Source of the DNA: Kangiella sp.
Lineage (GTDB): Bacteria > Pseudomonadota > Gammaproteobacteria > Enterobacterales > Kangiellaceae
Length of the DNA: 20,949 nucleotides
Assembly (NCBI GenBank): GCA_002733465.1
Contig: NVVT01000021.1
Coordinates: 52,652-73,600, forward strand
Direction: 5' to 3'
The notes under the pieces are model-generated. The model was not told the DNA's origin and did not search any database. It saw nothing but the letters and a program-made list of their open reading frames with translations. The position numbers and the translations under genes were made by a program. Positions 1 to 7,798 of this stretch are shown here, piece after piece. Each line of letters starts with the position of its first letter. The stretch's first letter is position 1.

Positions 1-255
1 TTTGGATTGATTTCTATTGTATCGCCTCCAGTTATCTAAATTCAACTGTGAGACGGCTTCTATTCTAAGACAAGCTCCTAGATGACCAATTATCAAGTAA
101 CAAGGGAGTTTCATCACAATCTTAATCAGATAAGTTTGATTTAGTTGTTATTTAGCCGATAATTAACAGGTATTCATCCATTCTATAAAGTAGATGTAAG
201 AGACCCTTTTTTTAAACTGAAAAAAATAGAAAAACAAGAGAACTGAAGACCTAGT

Positions 256-2133
256 ATGTTGGAAAACCAAGTCACAGATGATGTTCAAAAACAATTTTTA
301 CGGCGCACACCGATAAAATTAAAACAATTCGCCCGATTTTTAGGCGATATTACTAATAATGAAGTGGATACCCTACGAATCAAAGCGCTATTGTCTCAGG
401 TAACAAAAACCCGAGAAACCTGCATTGAACAAGAGTTTAAACCTACCGCAAAGATTCTAAATCAACTGATTAAACAGCTTTCTATGAGTAGTGAGTCTTT
501 ACAAACGCAAAAACCTTTGCTTATCAGGTTAGCTAAACGGCTTTCTGATCATGCATCCAAATTATCTCAGGGTATAAAACCACAAAAAAGGGTGCTTAAA
601 TCGGTTACGTCTATAAATAACAAACAAAAAATAAGTGCTAAAAAACCGCTATCAGGTGTTAATACCAATATTGACACTCTAGATTCAAAAGAAACAAAAG
701 AAGTAAAGAATACAGTAGAAATAATTGAGTTTTCAGCAATTGATGCCGAATTTCTAGAAGAAGCAGTTATAGATTTAGACAGTATTAATGATGATTTAAA
801 AGCATTGACGGACGTTAAAAGTGATCAGATTGATAGTGAAATCAGTGAACTAGATTTTTTAGCTCAATACCACGACAGAAGCTATTTTATATTTTTAACT
901 AGCCTTGAATATCAGACTCCTTCGGAATTGGAACATTATAATGATTTAATCGACCAGTTAAATTCGTTAGGCATCGAATGTTTCAATGAAAATAGGTTGG
1001 TGGATTGTTTTGAGAAATCTCAAGTTTTAGACAATAGCATCATCATTGCACCACTGAGTTCTGCGAATGATTTAAAAGTTTTAGCGGATGAAGCGATTGA
1101 GACTAAAAGTGCCCCGTTGATTTTTACAGCTAATGAGGACAGTCAAGAAAATAGATTAAAAGCGATTCGAAACCGAGGAACTGGTTTTGTCATTGAACCT
1201 TTGGCGCTATCTAGTTTATTTGATCAAGTTGAGCTTTCATTCGATCTAAATTTTGAAACCCCTAGTCGAATTCTGGTGATGGAAGATTCTAAAGCTCAAG
1301 CAAGGTATTACGAGAAAGTTTTACAAAAAGGTCATTTTGATATTCGAGTAGTTAATAATCCGGCCATTTTACTTGAGGCGATTAGAGGTTTTGATCCAGA
1401 AACCATTTTGATGGATATGCAAATGCCAGAGTCATCAGGAGTTGAGCTGACTCAAATGATTAGACAAATGCCTCGTTATGCCCATTTACCGATTATATTT
1501 TTATCTGCGGAAGAAAATTTAAGAAAACAAAATCAAGCATTAATGTCCGGCGGAACGGCATTTATTGTAAAGCCAGTTCAAAAAGAGCAGTTAATGTTTA
1601 TGGCTAGGCTTTATACCCAGAATTTTAGAGCGCTTAGTCCACGGATTGATATTAATCCTGATACAAATGTTTCCTACCCTAATAAGTTTAAACAGATAAT
1701 CGCTTCAGAATCTGCTAGAGCAACTCGATCAAATGCTCGGCTAGCATTAGTTTTAATTCAGCTGGATGATATAGAAGATTTAATTCAGAACTCTCATTTC
1801 TCTTTTATAAACAATGCCGTGAATCAATTAACTCAAATACTTAAAAAGCGGTTAAGACAAACCGATGTTATTGGTCATATTGACGTGAACCGTTTGGGTG
1901 TTATTCTGACTTCTGGAAATAAAAAAAATTGGACCCAAGTCATGCAAATTATTCAAGAGCAATTTGCTGATCTAAGCTTTAATCTAGACCAACAACCAAG
2001 ACTTTTGAGTGTTAGTATGGGAATTTCTGAGGTTGAGCGTAACTTTAGTGCTCATCAGTGGTTAGAAAGAAGTAACCAAGCATTAGAAGAAGCGATTCAA
2101 AATGGCTCTTCACAAATCAATTGGCTTAGCTAA
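256..2133 (+). CDS. Response regulator with pseudo-receiver, receiver and degenerate GGDEF domain
   Basis: A 625-residue multidomain signalling protein with no signal peptide or membrane helix. Residues 1-110 are helical and basic, and 110-200 form a low-complexity linker. Residues about 208-330 look like a receiver fold without the phospho-acceptor Asp. Residues 337-455 are a canonical receiver: acidic pair E343/D344, phospho-acceptor D387 in ILMDMQMP, S417 in FLSAEE and K439 in VKP. Residues about 475-620 resemble a GGDEF domain, but the active-site loop reads GHIDVNRLG (540-548) instead of RLGGDEF, so diguanylate cyclase activity is unlikely. It probably acts as a phosphorylation-dependent scaffold or a degenerate c-di-GMP module. 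No histidine kinase is adjacent. The ATG has only a weak ribosome site (GAAGAC), and I see no clear promoter. Confidence 0.85.
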   Translation: MLENQVTDDVQKQFLRRTPIKLKQFARFLGDITNNEVDTLRIKALLSQVTKTRETCIEQEFKPTAKILNQLIKQLSMSSESLQTQKPLLIRLAKRLSDHASKLSQGIKPQKRVLKSVTSINNKQKISAKKPLSGVNTNIDTLDSKETKEVKNTVEIIEFSAIDAEFLEEAVIDLDSINDDLKALTDVKSDQIDSEISELDFLAQYHDRSYFIFLTSLEYQTPSELEHYNDLIDQLNSLGIECFNENRLVDCFEKSQVLDNSIIIAPLSSANDLKVLADEAIETKSAPLIFTANEDSQENRLKAIRNRGTGFVIEPLALSSLFDQVELSFDLNFETPSRILVMEDSKAQARYYEKVLQKGHFDIRVVNNPAILLEAIRGFDPETILMDMQMPESSGVELTQMIRQMPRYAHLPIIFLSAEENLRKQNQALMSGGTAFIVKPVQKEQLMFMARLYTQNFRALSPRIDINPDTNVSYPNKFKQIIASESARATRSNARLALVLIQLDDIEDLIQNSHFSFINNAVNQLTQILKKRLRQTDVIGHIDVNRLGVILTSGNKKNWTQVMQIIQEQFADLSFNLDQQPRLLSVSMGISEVERNFSAHQWLERSNQALEEAIQNGSSQINWLS

Positions 2134-2184
2134 TTGAAGCAACTAGTTGACTCGAATTATTGAACAGATTAATTGAACAATTTC

Positions 2185-2196
2185 ACAGGTACCTGT
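2185..2196. repeat. Perfect 12-bp palindrome before dsbD
   Basis: ACAGGTACCTGT is perfectly self-complementary and ends six bases before the dsbD ATG. It could be an operator or a hairpin that affects initiation, but chance is not excluded. Confidence 0.4.
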
Positions 2197-2202
2197 AAAA
2201 CA

Positions 2203-4071
2203 ATGAAAAATATCTTATCTATTTTCATAAAGACACTTCTTATCGCAAGTTTTTTAAGTCAACCAACCTTAAAAGCCGAAGAAGAAATCGATTTAGAAGC
2301 GTTATTCGGTGGTTCCTCCGAGTTTTTAGACGTCGATGAGGCGTTTAAAGTCTCATCGGAAGTGTTAGATGATGAAGTGATTGTACGCTTTGAAATAGCG
2401 GATGATTATTATCTCTATCGAAGCCGTTTTCTGTTTAACGCCGAGAATGCCGTTCTATCGGACGCTTATATTCCCGATGGTAAAAAGAAGGTGGACGAAT
2501 ACCTTGGTAAAGTGGAAGTTTATTACCATAATCTTGAAATCAGTGTGCCGTTTAAGTCGCCTCAAAAAGACTTCTCTTTTACGGTGGAGTATCAAGGCTG
2601 TGCCGAAGCAGGGCTATGTTATCCGCCAGAAGAAAAAACCTATCAATTAAAAGCGAATTCGATTGTTCAAAGTGCGTTAGTGAGTCAAACCACTCAACCG
2701 GCGGTTCAGTCCAATGACCGCTCAACCGACTTTGTGCCTGAGCAAGAAAAAGTCTCTAATTTCTTAAGTGATAAAAACCTTCTCGAAATTGTATTTTATA
2801 TGGTGTTGCTCGGAATAGGGCTAGCTTTTACACCTTGTGTATTACCGATGGTACCGATTTTATCCAGTATTATTGTAGGGCAAGGTCAAAGCATTACTAT
2901 GAAACGCTCTTTTTTATTGTCGCTGACTTACACCCAATCGATGGCAATCCCCTTTGCCATTATCGGATTTGTTGTCGGAAGTGCGACTAGTTTATTCGGG
3001 GTTGATATCAATAGTAACTCCTTACAATCTGCTTGGTTTGTAGTACCCGCGGCCTTCGTTTTTGTGCTTTTATCACTCTCCATGTTTGGTTTTTATGAGC
3101 TTCAATTGCCATCGGGCATACGTAATAAATTAACCAATGTTTCCAATAATCAAGAAAGCGGAACGTTAGCGGGTGCCGCGGGAATGGGCGTGTTATCTGC
3201 CTTAGTGGTATCGCCTTGTGTGACCGTTCCGGTGGCCGGTGTTTTACTTTATATTGCGCAAACAGGTGATGCGGTGATTGGCGGCGTCGCACTTTATTCT
3301 TTAGCGGTTGGCATGGGGATACCGTTATTATTAGTGGGTGTGGGTGGCGGAAAGCTATTACCTAAAGCGGGTGGTTGGATGAACAGCGTGAAGGCCGCTT
3401 TTGGCGTGGGCATGATTGGAATGGCACTTTTTATTACTAAGCATTTAATCCCTGAAATATTGAATATGGTTTTATGGTCGGTATTAATGATTGTCACTGC
3501 GACTTATATGGGGGCGTTGTCTCAGGTCGAATCCAGCATTGCTAAACTTTGGAAAGGTATTGGGTTATTTATCTTTGTTTATGGCTTGTTATTGATGGTG
3601 GGTGCATCGATGGGAAATGGTGATTTATTGAAGCCATTAAAAGGGTTATCGGCGGGAAACTCTCTTAGTCAAAGCTCTCAATCACAATCGGATACAAAAA
3701 CTCATTTTAAGCGAGTAAAAACGATTCAAGATGTTGAAAGACAGGTGGCCGAAGCGAATGCCAACGGGCAGTCAGTCATGTTTGATTTCTTTGCCACTAG
3801 TTGTACTGCCTGTTATGAGTTTGAGGAAATAGTATTTCCTCATCCTGATGTGGTTAATGCGCTTTCTAACACGGTTCTTATTCAGGCGGATGTGACGGCT
3901 AATGATGCTGAAGATAAAGCGTTGATGAAGCATTATAAAGTTCGAGGATTACCGAGTATTTTATTTTTTGATAAGAGGGGAAATGAAAGTCAGAGATTAA
4001 GAGCTGTTGGTTTTGAGGAGGCTGATATATTTACTCAGAGAATTAAGGCTGCTTTTTCTTTGGGTATTTAG
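2203..4071 (+). CDS. dsbD: Thiol:disulfide interchange protein DsbD
   Basis: DsbD carries electrons from cytoplasmic thioredoxin across the inner membrane to periplasmic thiol proteins. All three modules are present, numbered from the ATG at 2203 (622 residues). A signal peptide (MKNILSIFIKTLLIASFLS) leads into the alpha domain with C133/C139 (CAEAGLC). The beta domain of about eight helices holds C212 (TPCVLP) and C339 (VSPCVTVP). The C-terminal thioredoxin-like gamma domain has C534-T-A-C537. An in-frame TTG at 2173 would add ten residues ahead of the signal peptide, so the ATG is preferred. Length is close to the E. coli protein. It could supply reductant to periplasmic thiol proteins such as the TlpA-like protein at 20368-20826, which is inference. 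Confidence 0.95.
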   Translation: MKNILSIFIKTLLIASFLSQPTLKAEEEIDLEALFGGSSEFLDVDEAFKVSSEVLDDEVIVRFEIADDYYLYRSRFLFNAENAVLSDAYIPDGKKKVDEYLGKVEVYYHNLEISVPFKSPQKDFSFTVEYQGCAEAGLCYPPEEKTYQLKANSIVQSALVSQTTQPAVQSNDRSTDFVPEQEKVSNFLSDKNLLEIVFYMVLLGIGLAFTPCVLPMVPILSSIIVGQGQSITMKRSFLLSLTYTQSMAIPFAIIGFVVGSATSLFGVDINSNSLQSAWFVVPAAFVFVLLSLSMFGFYELQLPSGIRNKLTNVSNNQESGTLAGAAGMGVLSALVVSPCVTVPVAGVLLYIAQTGDAVIGGVALYSLAVGMGIPLLLVGVGGGKLLPKAGGWMNSVKAAFGVGMIGMALFITKHLIPEILNMVLWSVLMIVTATYMGALSQVESSIAKLWKGIGLFIFVYGLLLMVGASMGNGDLLKPLKGLSAGNSLSQSSQSQSDTKTHFKRVKTIQDVERQVAEANANGQSVMFDFFATSCTACYEFEEIVFPHPDVVNALSNTVLIQADVTANDAEDKALMKHYKVRGLPSILFFDKRGNESQRLRAVGFEEADIFTQRIKAAFSLGI

Positions 4072-4124
4072 ACGACAAATAACTTTATTGTTTACGGTCA
4101 AAAACGTTTTGCTTCGTAGTACCT

Positions 4125-4237
4125 ACTTTTGGCGTAGCGCTTCGCTTGTCTACGAGTTACTTTTGTTAAGGGATACAAAATAACCAAAAAATCCCTTGGC
4201 GTTACCACTGGGGAGTGGATCTGGTCTAGGTTAACCT
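4125..4237. repeat. Cluster of imperfect inverted repeats after dsbD
   Basis: This 238-bp gap holds no gene. It carries nested inverted repeats: CGTAG 4133-4137 with CTACG 4150-4154; GTTACTTTTGT 4156-4166 with ACAAAATAAC 4175-4184; AAGGGAT 4168-4174 with ATCCCTT 4191-4197 as an alternative pairing; CCACT 4205-4209 with AGTGG 4214-4218; and the palindrome AGGTTAACCT 4228-4237. None has a U-run, so it is not a classical terminator. It resembles the dispersed hairpin repeats common between gammaproteobacterial genes. Confidence 0.45.
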
Positions 4238-4305
4238 CTGTCATCTACTAATTGAACATTCTTATACTGAATTGAGAAATGCTACATCTGGGCCAATATT
4301 AGTCT

Positions 4306-4321
4306 ATGGTTAATTAACCAT
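4306..4321. repeat. Perfect 16-bp palindrome over the hydrolase stop codon
   Basis: ATGGTTAATTAACCAT is perfectly self-complementary and includes the last codons and TAA of the minus-strand alpha/beta hydrolase. No U-tract follows. Significance is unknown. Confidence 0.4.
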
Positions 4322-5245
4322 CTCAATATGTTGAATGATCATATCTACAAGTCTAGGAACCAATTCTTTAGGTAAATCATGGCCCATTCCTTCAATCAGT
4401 TTAAGATCTGAGTTTTCAATATACTTAGCGGTATCAATCCCACATTCAATCGGTACTAAAGCATCCGCTTTTCCGTGAATAACTAACGTCGGCGCAGTTA
4501 TCTGTCTTAAAAATTCACGGCGATCGCCATTTTCAATAATCGCTACCAATTGGTTAATGAGGCCCTGAGGATAATGAGATCGTCTAAAACTTTCTAATAT
4601 CTTTGTTTTTAATAATTCATCACTCGTTGGGTAGTCTGGACTTTCTATTATTCGCCATACTTTAATGCCATGATTTACGATGTCATTTTCACTTTGTGTT
4701 TTAGGGCGCTTCATTATGACTTTGGTTACTTCAGAACTAGCTCTTGGTAATTTTGGGTTACCAGAACTTGACATAATGGATGTTAAAGAAAGGCTCCGAC
4801 AAGGGTACTTAGCGGTAATTAACTGGGCAATCATACCGCCCATTGAAGCACCAACAAAATGAGCCTTTTCAATTTTTAAAGCATCTAGTATTCCAATCGC
4901 ATCATCCGCCATATCATGTAGAGTGTAAGGAATATTTAGTTTTAGTCCAAGCCAACGTCTAAGCATGAGTTTTGGTAAAGATGCTGGTTTACGGTTTGTT
5001 ATTTTTTCTGAAAGTCCTATATCTCGGTTATCAAAACGAATGACCCGGTATCCTCCATCCGCTAAACTTTGGCAAAATTCATCGCTCCAAGCGATCATCT
5101 GGGTGGCTAAACCCATGATTAAAAGAATCGCGGGATTGTTTTTTTCACCGTATTCGCTATAACAAATTCGTAGATTGTTTGCGCTTAAATACTGATCTGA
5201 GCTAGATGTATCAGAAAGCGTTTCTTCTTTATTGACCGAGTTCAT
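4310..5245 (-). CDS. Alpha/beta hydrolase
   Basis: A 311-residue alpha/beta-hydrolase-fold protein without a signal peptide. It shows the strand-turn sequence ILLIMGLATQ, the FDNRDIGLSE loop, the nucleophile elbow VGASMGG, an Asp in IHGKADALVP and the C-terminal catalytic His in IEGMGHDLP, so the Ser-Asp-His triad is complete. The overall pattern resembles the RdmC/aclacinomycin methylesterase-like group of esterases, and the substrate cannot be predicted. The start codon overlaps the stop of the upstream Lgt-family gene by four bases (5242-5245), implying translational coupling and a shared membrane- or lipid-related role. Confidence 0.85.
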   Translation of the reverse strand: MNSVNKEETLSDTSSSDQYLSANNLRICYSEYGEKNNPAILLIMGLATQMIAWSDEFCQSLADGGYRVIRFDNRDIGLSEKITNRKPASLPKLMLRRWLGLKLNIPYTLHDMADDAIGILDALKIEKAHFVGASMGGMIAQLITAKYPCRSLSLTSIMSSSGNPKLPRASSEVTKVIMKRPKTQSENDIVNHGIKVWRIIESPDYPTSDELLKTKILESFRRSHYPQGLINQLVAIIENGDRREFLRQITAPTLVIHGKADALVPIECGIDTAKYIENSDLKLIEGMGHDLPKELVPRLVDMIIQHIEMVN

Positions 5246-5973
5246 TTAAAGCTTTTCCTAAATTTGAGAAAATACACGCCCGCAGAAACTAACATAATTA
5301 AAGCGCCGGTTTGAGATCCACTCATTCCTAGAACAATTTTTTCATTAGTGCTAATAAACTCTATTACAAATCGACACAATCCCCACATTCCAAGTAATAA
5401 AAAGAATGATTCGTATGGTTGGTTATTGGCTTTATTTCGACCGGTTAAAACTAAAAATATAACTGCTGAGTAAATAATCTCATAAAGTGGTAATGGATGC
5501 ACATGATTGTCTGTGGGCGCAATGCCTTGCGGAAAACTCATTGCCCAGGGCAGATCTGTGATAACGCCATAGCAGTCATCTCCCGATAGAAAACAGCCAA
5601 CTCTCGCAATCGCATAAGCTAAAATCGCAGCGGGTGCAGCATTATCAAGAATTCGGTGCAGAGGGATTTTGTTTAAATAGGTAAATAGTAAGCTCGCTAA
5701 AATGGCTCCGAGTAAAGCACCTTGGCTTGAAAAACCGGTACCACTAAATAGTAAATGTGATTTTTCGGGGTTTTTTAATAAAAACATTAACTTAGCGCCA
5801 ATGACAGCAAAGCTCAATAGCATGATGATTAAGACTTCGCTATTAAATTTAAGATCCTTTTGAGCTTCTATTTGTCGTAGGAAATACCAACGACCTAATA
5901 AGTAAGCGATTGCTAACATTAAACCGTAGCTACCAATAGTGACTGAATCTGACTGATATATTGTTGGGAACAT
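5242..5973 (-). CDS. Divergent Lgt-family (prolipoprotein diacylglyceryl transferase-like) membrane protein
   Basis: A 243-residue protein with about seven hydrophobic helices. It matches the Lgt family in the ARVGCFLSGDDCYG segment (124-136, corresponding to RIGNFINGELWG of E. coli Lgt), the HPLPLYE motif (158-164) and the overall layout. Several catalytic positions differ: the His in SFHGG is Gln84 (SSQGA) and the Asn in RIGN is Cys127, while the arginine (R124) and an acidic residue are kept. It is therefore either a subfamily with the same chemistry or an Lgt-like acyl/diacylglyceryl transferase for another acceptor. It forms a two-gene unit with the downstream hydrolase. I give no gene symbol because a canonical lgt is probably encoded elsewhere. 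Confidence 0.75.
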   Translation of the reverse strand: MFPTIYQSDSVTIGSYGLMLAIAYLLGRWYFLRQIEAQKDLKFNSEVLIIMLLSFAVIGAKLMFLLKNPEKSHLLFSGTGFSSQGALLGAILASLLFTYLNKIPLHRILDNAAPAAILAYAIARVGCFLSGDDCYGVITDLPWAMSFPQGIAPTDNHVHPLPLYEIIYSAVIFLVLTGRNKANNQPYESFFLLLGMWGLCRFVIEFISTNEKIVLGMSGSQTGALIMLVSAGVYFLKFRKSFK

Positions 5974-6459
5974 ATTTTTTCTACTCGTTTATGTTTATAC
6001 ATTACCTGCACTATGTATTAAATTCGTAAAAATTGATATTTTCAATACTTAGTGCTTGAGCAGTATAACCAAAAAATTTCTTATAGGATGCTGATTTTAT
6101 AGGTTATTTGAGATGATTTTAACCCTCACTTATATAAAATCGAGTTAATTTACCATTTTGTGCAATCAATTTCTCATTTATCAAATTTTCATTTGAAGTT
6201 TGGGCGGTTATCTACTACTGTATATTCTCTAGTAGTATATAAAACGTTGTTGAATATAATAATAATGATTAAGAAGCCGTGTTTTTCTTTACCTAAAAAA
6301 TCAAATAAATTAACAACCAGTGTTCGCTCTTTAAGGGGTTATGTTAATAATCTTTTTTCAGTTACCATAAGAGCACAAAACCCGCTATTTAAGTTTTGTA
6401 CTTTGAGTAGTTCCTTTTGTCTAGATCGTAAAAGTAGAAGTACGCAGGGAGATTTTTAG
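5974..6459. other. Non-coding region between Lgt-like gene and higBA
   Basis: A 486-bp AT-rich gap. It should contain the promoter of the minus-strand Lgt-like pair and that of higBA. Visible structure includes ATACAT/ATGTAT (5997-6002, 6013-6018), the hairpin TCAAAT-TTTC-ATTTGA (6181-6196), TACTACT/AGTAGTA (6213-6219, 6231-6237) and ATTAACA/TGTTAAT (6309-6315, 6342-6348). A GTG-started 99-codon frame (6160-6459) is open here, but it lacks a convincing ribosome site and resembles no family I know. Confidence 0.5.
6213..6237 (+). promoter_or_regulatory. Possible higBA operator (inverted repeat)
   Basis: TACTACT and AGTAGTA are 7-bp inverted repeats separated by 11 bp, followed at once by the AT-rich TATATAAAA. 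It lies about 220 bp upstream of the toxin start, so it may mark a promoter bound by the HigA-type repressor. This is inferred from position and symmetry alone. Confidence 0.3.
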
Positions 6460-6723
6460 TTGAAAGTTGTTGCAGTCAATCGAATTCTTGAAGCGCAGGA
6501 ACGATACCCAAATGCCCATCAGCATTTGCAAGGTTGGTATCAAATCATGCGAGAGTCAAAATTTCGCTCACCTGAAGAATTACGTAAAACCTTTGGCGAT
6601 ATTCGCGGTTTTAATAGTTCTTTTAAATTTCCCATTCCAGAAACGACTCTTTTGGCTAGAACCTTTATTAATTTTGAAGCACAGGTTGTTCTTGTCGATG
6701 ATGTGGTTGCCGGAAAACTTTAA
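6460..6723 (+). CDS. higB: HigB-family mRNA interferase toxin, probably C-terminally truncated
   Basis: An 87-residue RelE-superfamily protein of the HigB (YgjN-like) type. The N-terminal half is typical (VVAVNRILEAQERYPNAHQH, then LQGWYQIMRESKFRSPEELR), and the following gene is an E. coli-type HigA. HigB toxins are ribosome-dependent mRNA endonucleases. Translation probably starts at TTG 6460, with a good AGGGAG ribosome site at 6446-6451 and 8-nt spacing. Two oddities stand out. The usual GGN(K/E)xR strand is replaced by PETTLLART, and the protein ends at VDDVVAGKL, without the conserved C-terminal THxEYD segment that holds catalytic residues; neither other plus-strand frame restores it. 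It may be an inactivated toxin. Confidence 0.75.
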   Translation: MKVVAVNRILEAQERYPNAHQHLQGWYQIMRESKFRSPEELRKTFGDIRGFNSSFKFPIPETTLLARTFINFEAQVVLVDDVVAGKL

Positions 6724-6761
6724 TTTAAAGAATAAGTGAAAACAAAAAGAAAGGGTATGAA

Positions 6762-7166
6762 ATGAATCCAAGCTTAGAAAACGCGATGCAACATTGGAAT
6801 ATGGTTGCTCCAGCGATTGATTGTCCGCAAAATCAAGCCGACTATGAAACTCTCATCTCTAATATACAAGACGCAATTGAACTAGTAGAAAATAGATCGA
6901 ATAGTCATCTAACTGGCTTAATAGAAGCAATGGCAACGGCTGCAGAAAAATACGAAGAGAAATTTGTAGAAGATTTAGAAGGTGGCGCTTTAGCCTCGTT
7001 AAAATACTTGATTAAACTGCATGGCGTTCGCCAATCAGAACTTAAAGAAATTGGTAGTCAGGGAGTAGTCTCTGAAATTCTAAATGCAAAACGTTCTTTA
7101 ACTCTACGACATGTTAAAGAGTTAGCATTGCGATTTAATGTTTCGCCTAGCGTTTTTATTAGTTAG
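6762..7166 (+). CDS. higA: HigA-type antitoxin, XRE-family repressor
   Basis: A 134-residue protein that matches E. coli HigA (YgjM) along its length. Residues 1-70 are an acidic helical domain for toxin binding. Residues about 75-134 form a helix-turn-helix region with the hallmark segments LKEIGSQGVVSEIL, AKRSLTLRHVKELA and RFNVSPSVFI. It should neutralise HigB and repress the operon. It lies 38 bp after higB, in the toxin-first order usual for higBA, with an AAGAAAGGG ribosome site. The antitoxin looks intact although its toxin appears shortened. Confidence 0.9.
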   Translation: MNPSLENAMQHWNMVAPAIDCPQNQADYETLISNIQDAIELVENRSNSHLTGLIEAMATAAEKYEEKFVEDLEGGALASLKYLIKLHGVRQSELKEIGSQGVVSEILNAKRSLTLRHVKELALRFNVSPSVFIS

Positions 7167-7178
7167 TCTGTTAAAGCA

Positions 7179-7276
7179 GGGGTCGGAGTCAAATAAATTA
7201 ATCGGTAAACGGTTAAAATATTTCAATAATGATCAGCATAGTTATCGGAAAAACCACTTTAATTGACTCCGACCCC
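7179..7276. repeat. 98-bp element bounded by perfect 14-bp inverted repeats (REP/MITE-like)
   Basis: The left arm GGGGTCGGAGTCAA (7179-7192) and right arm TTGACTCCGACCCC (7263-7276) are exact reverse complements. They enclose about 70 bp of AT-rich DNA with no ORF. GGGGTC(A/G)GAGT termini recur between genes in many gammaproteobacteria and are linked with REP-associated tyrosine transposases (RAYT), so this is probably a non-autonomous copy. It starts 12 bp after the higA stop and could also serve as a transcript end. Confidence 0.7.
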
Positions 7277-7296
7277 GAATAGCCCGAACGCAATAG

Positions 7297-7758
7297 CTAG
7301 ATCCAGCGTCTAACACTTTTCTTATACTCCAAATAACTTTCGCCAAAGTTATTTTCTAATACTTTTTCTTCAGGCTCTATTTGTAGGTAATTCATAGTTA
7401 ATATAAAAAATGGCAGCGCTAAAAAAGAACCAATATTTCCGAATAGAAAAGCGCTACCGGTTAAAATAAAGATCATTCCTAAATACATAGGGTTTCTGGT
7501 AAAACGATAAAAGCCGGTTACTACAAGCTTAGATGCTTTTTCAGGCGTAATTGGATTGACCGTTGTTTTATGTTTTAAAAAGTTAATAAATGACATCACA
7601 TCTAAACATAGTCCGAATCCGATACAGATGATAGCAATCCAAAATAGACTCGGGTGATCAATTAAACCTAACGGAAAGTTAATACTCACAGCCCACATAG
7701 TTAAACCAAAGCTCAGTGTTATGACTGGTGGTGGAATCTTTGTTTTTATTTTATTCAT
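7297..7758 (-). CDS. Isoprenylcysteine carboxyl methyltransferase-family membrane protein
   Basis: A 153-residue protein with about four transmembrane helices. Its C-terminal half carries the signature of the ICMT/phospholipid methyltransferase-like family: TTVNPITPEKASKLVV, then GFYRFTRNPMYLGM (Arg-Asn-Pro-Met-Tyr, SAM-binding), then EPEEKVLENNFGESYLEYKK near the end. Bacterial members are SAM-dependent methyltransferases of mostly unknown substrate. The C-terminal end lies 20 bp from the inverted-repeat element. It begins 40 bp after the GNAT gene on the same strand and may share its transcript. Confidence 0.8.
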   Translation of the reverse strand: MNKIKTKIPPPVITLSFGLTMWAVSINFPLGLIDHPSLFWIAIICIGFGLCLDVMSFINFLKHKTTVNPITPEKASKLVVTGFYRFTRNPMYLGMIFILTGSAFLFGNIGSFLALPFFILTMNYLQIEPEEKVLENNFGESYLEYKKSVRRWI

Positions 7759-7798
7759 ATTTTAAATTCCAGATTTCGTCTCTTGAGTCTGTTGATAG

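Noticed and set aside
1..114. Open minus-strand frame (MKLPCYLIIGHLG at its start) and a plus-strand frame ending at 68
   Set aside because: Both run into the window edge, are under 40 codons, and show no ribosome site or family motif. A gene fragment from the left neighbour cannot be excluded.
2173..2202. TTG start extending DsbD by ten residues
   Set aside because: It would place polar residues before a normal signal peptide; the ATG at 2203 gives a standard DsbD N-terminus.
6216..6234. LexA-like half site TACTGTATAT upstream of higBA
   Set aside because: The right half (CTAGTA) matches the consensus at only four of six bases and the spacing is 19 bp rather than 20, so the TACTACT/AGTAGTA repeat explains it better.
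6160..6459. GTG-started 99-codon frame upstream of higB
   Set aside because: No ribosome site, no recognisable domain, basic/Ser-rich random-looking sequence, and it overlaps the palindromes expected of a promoter region.
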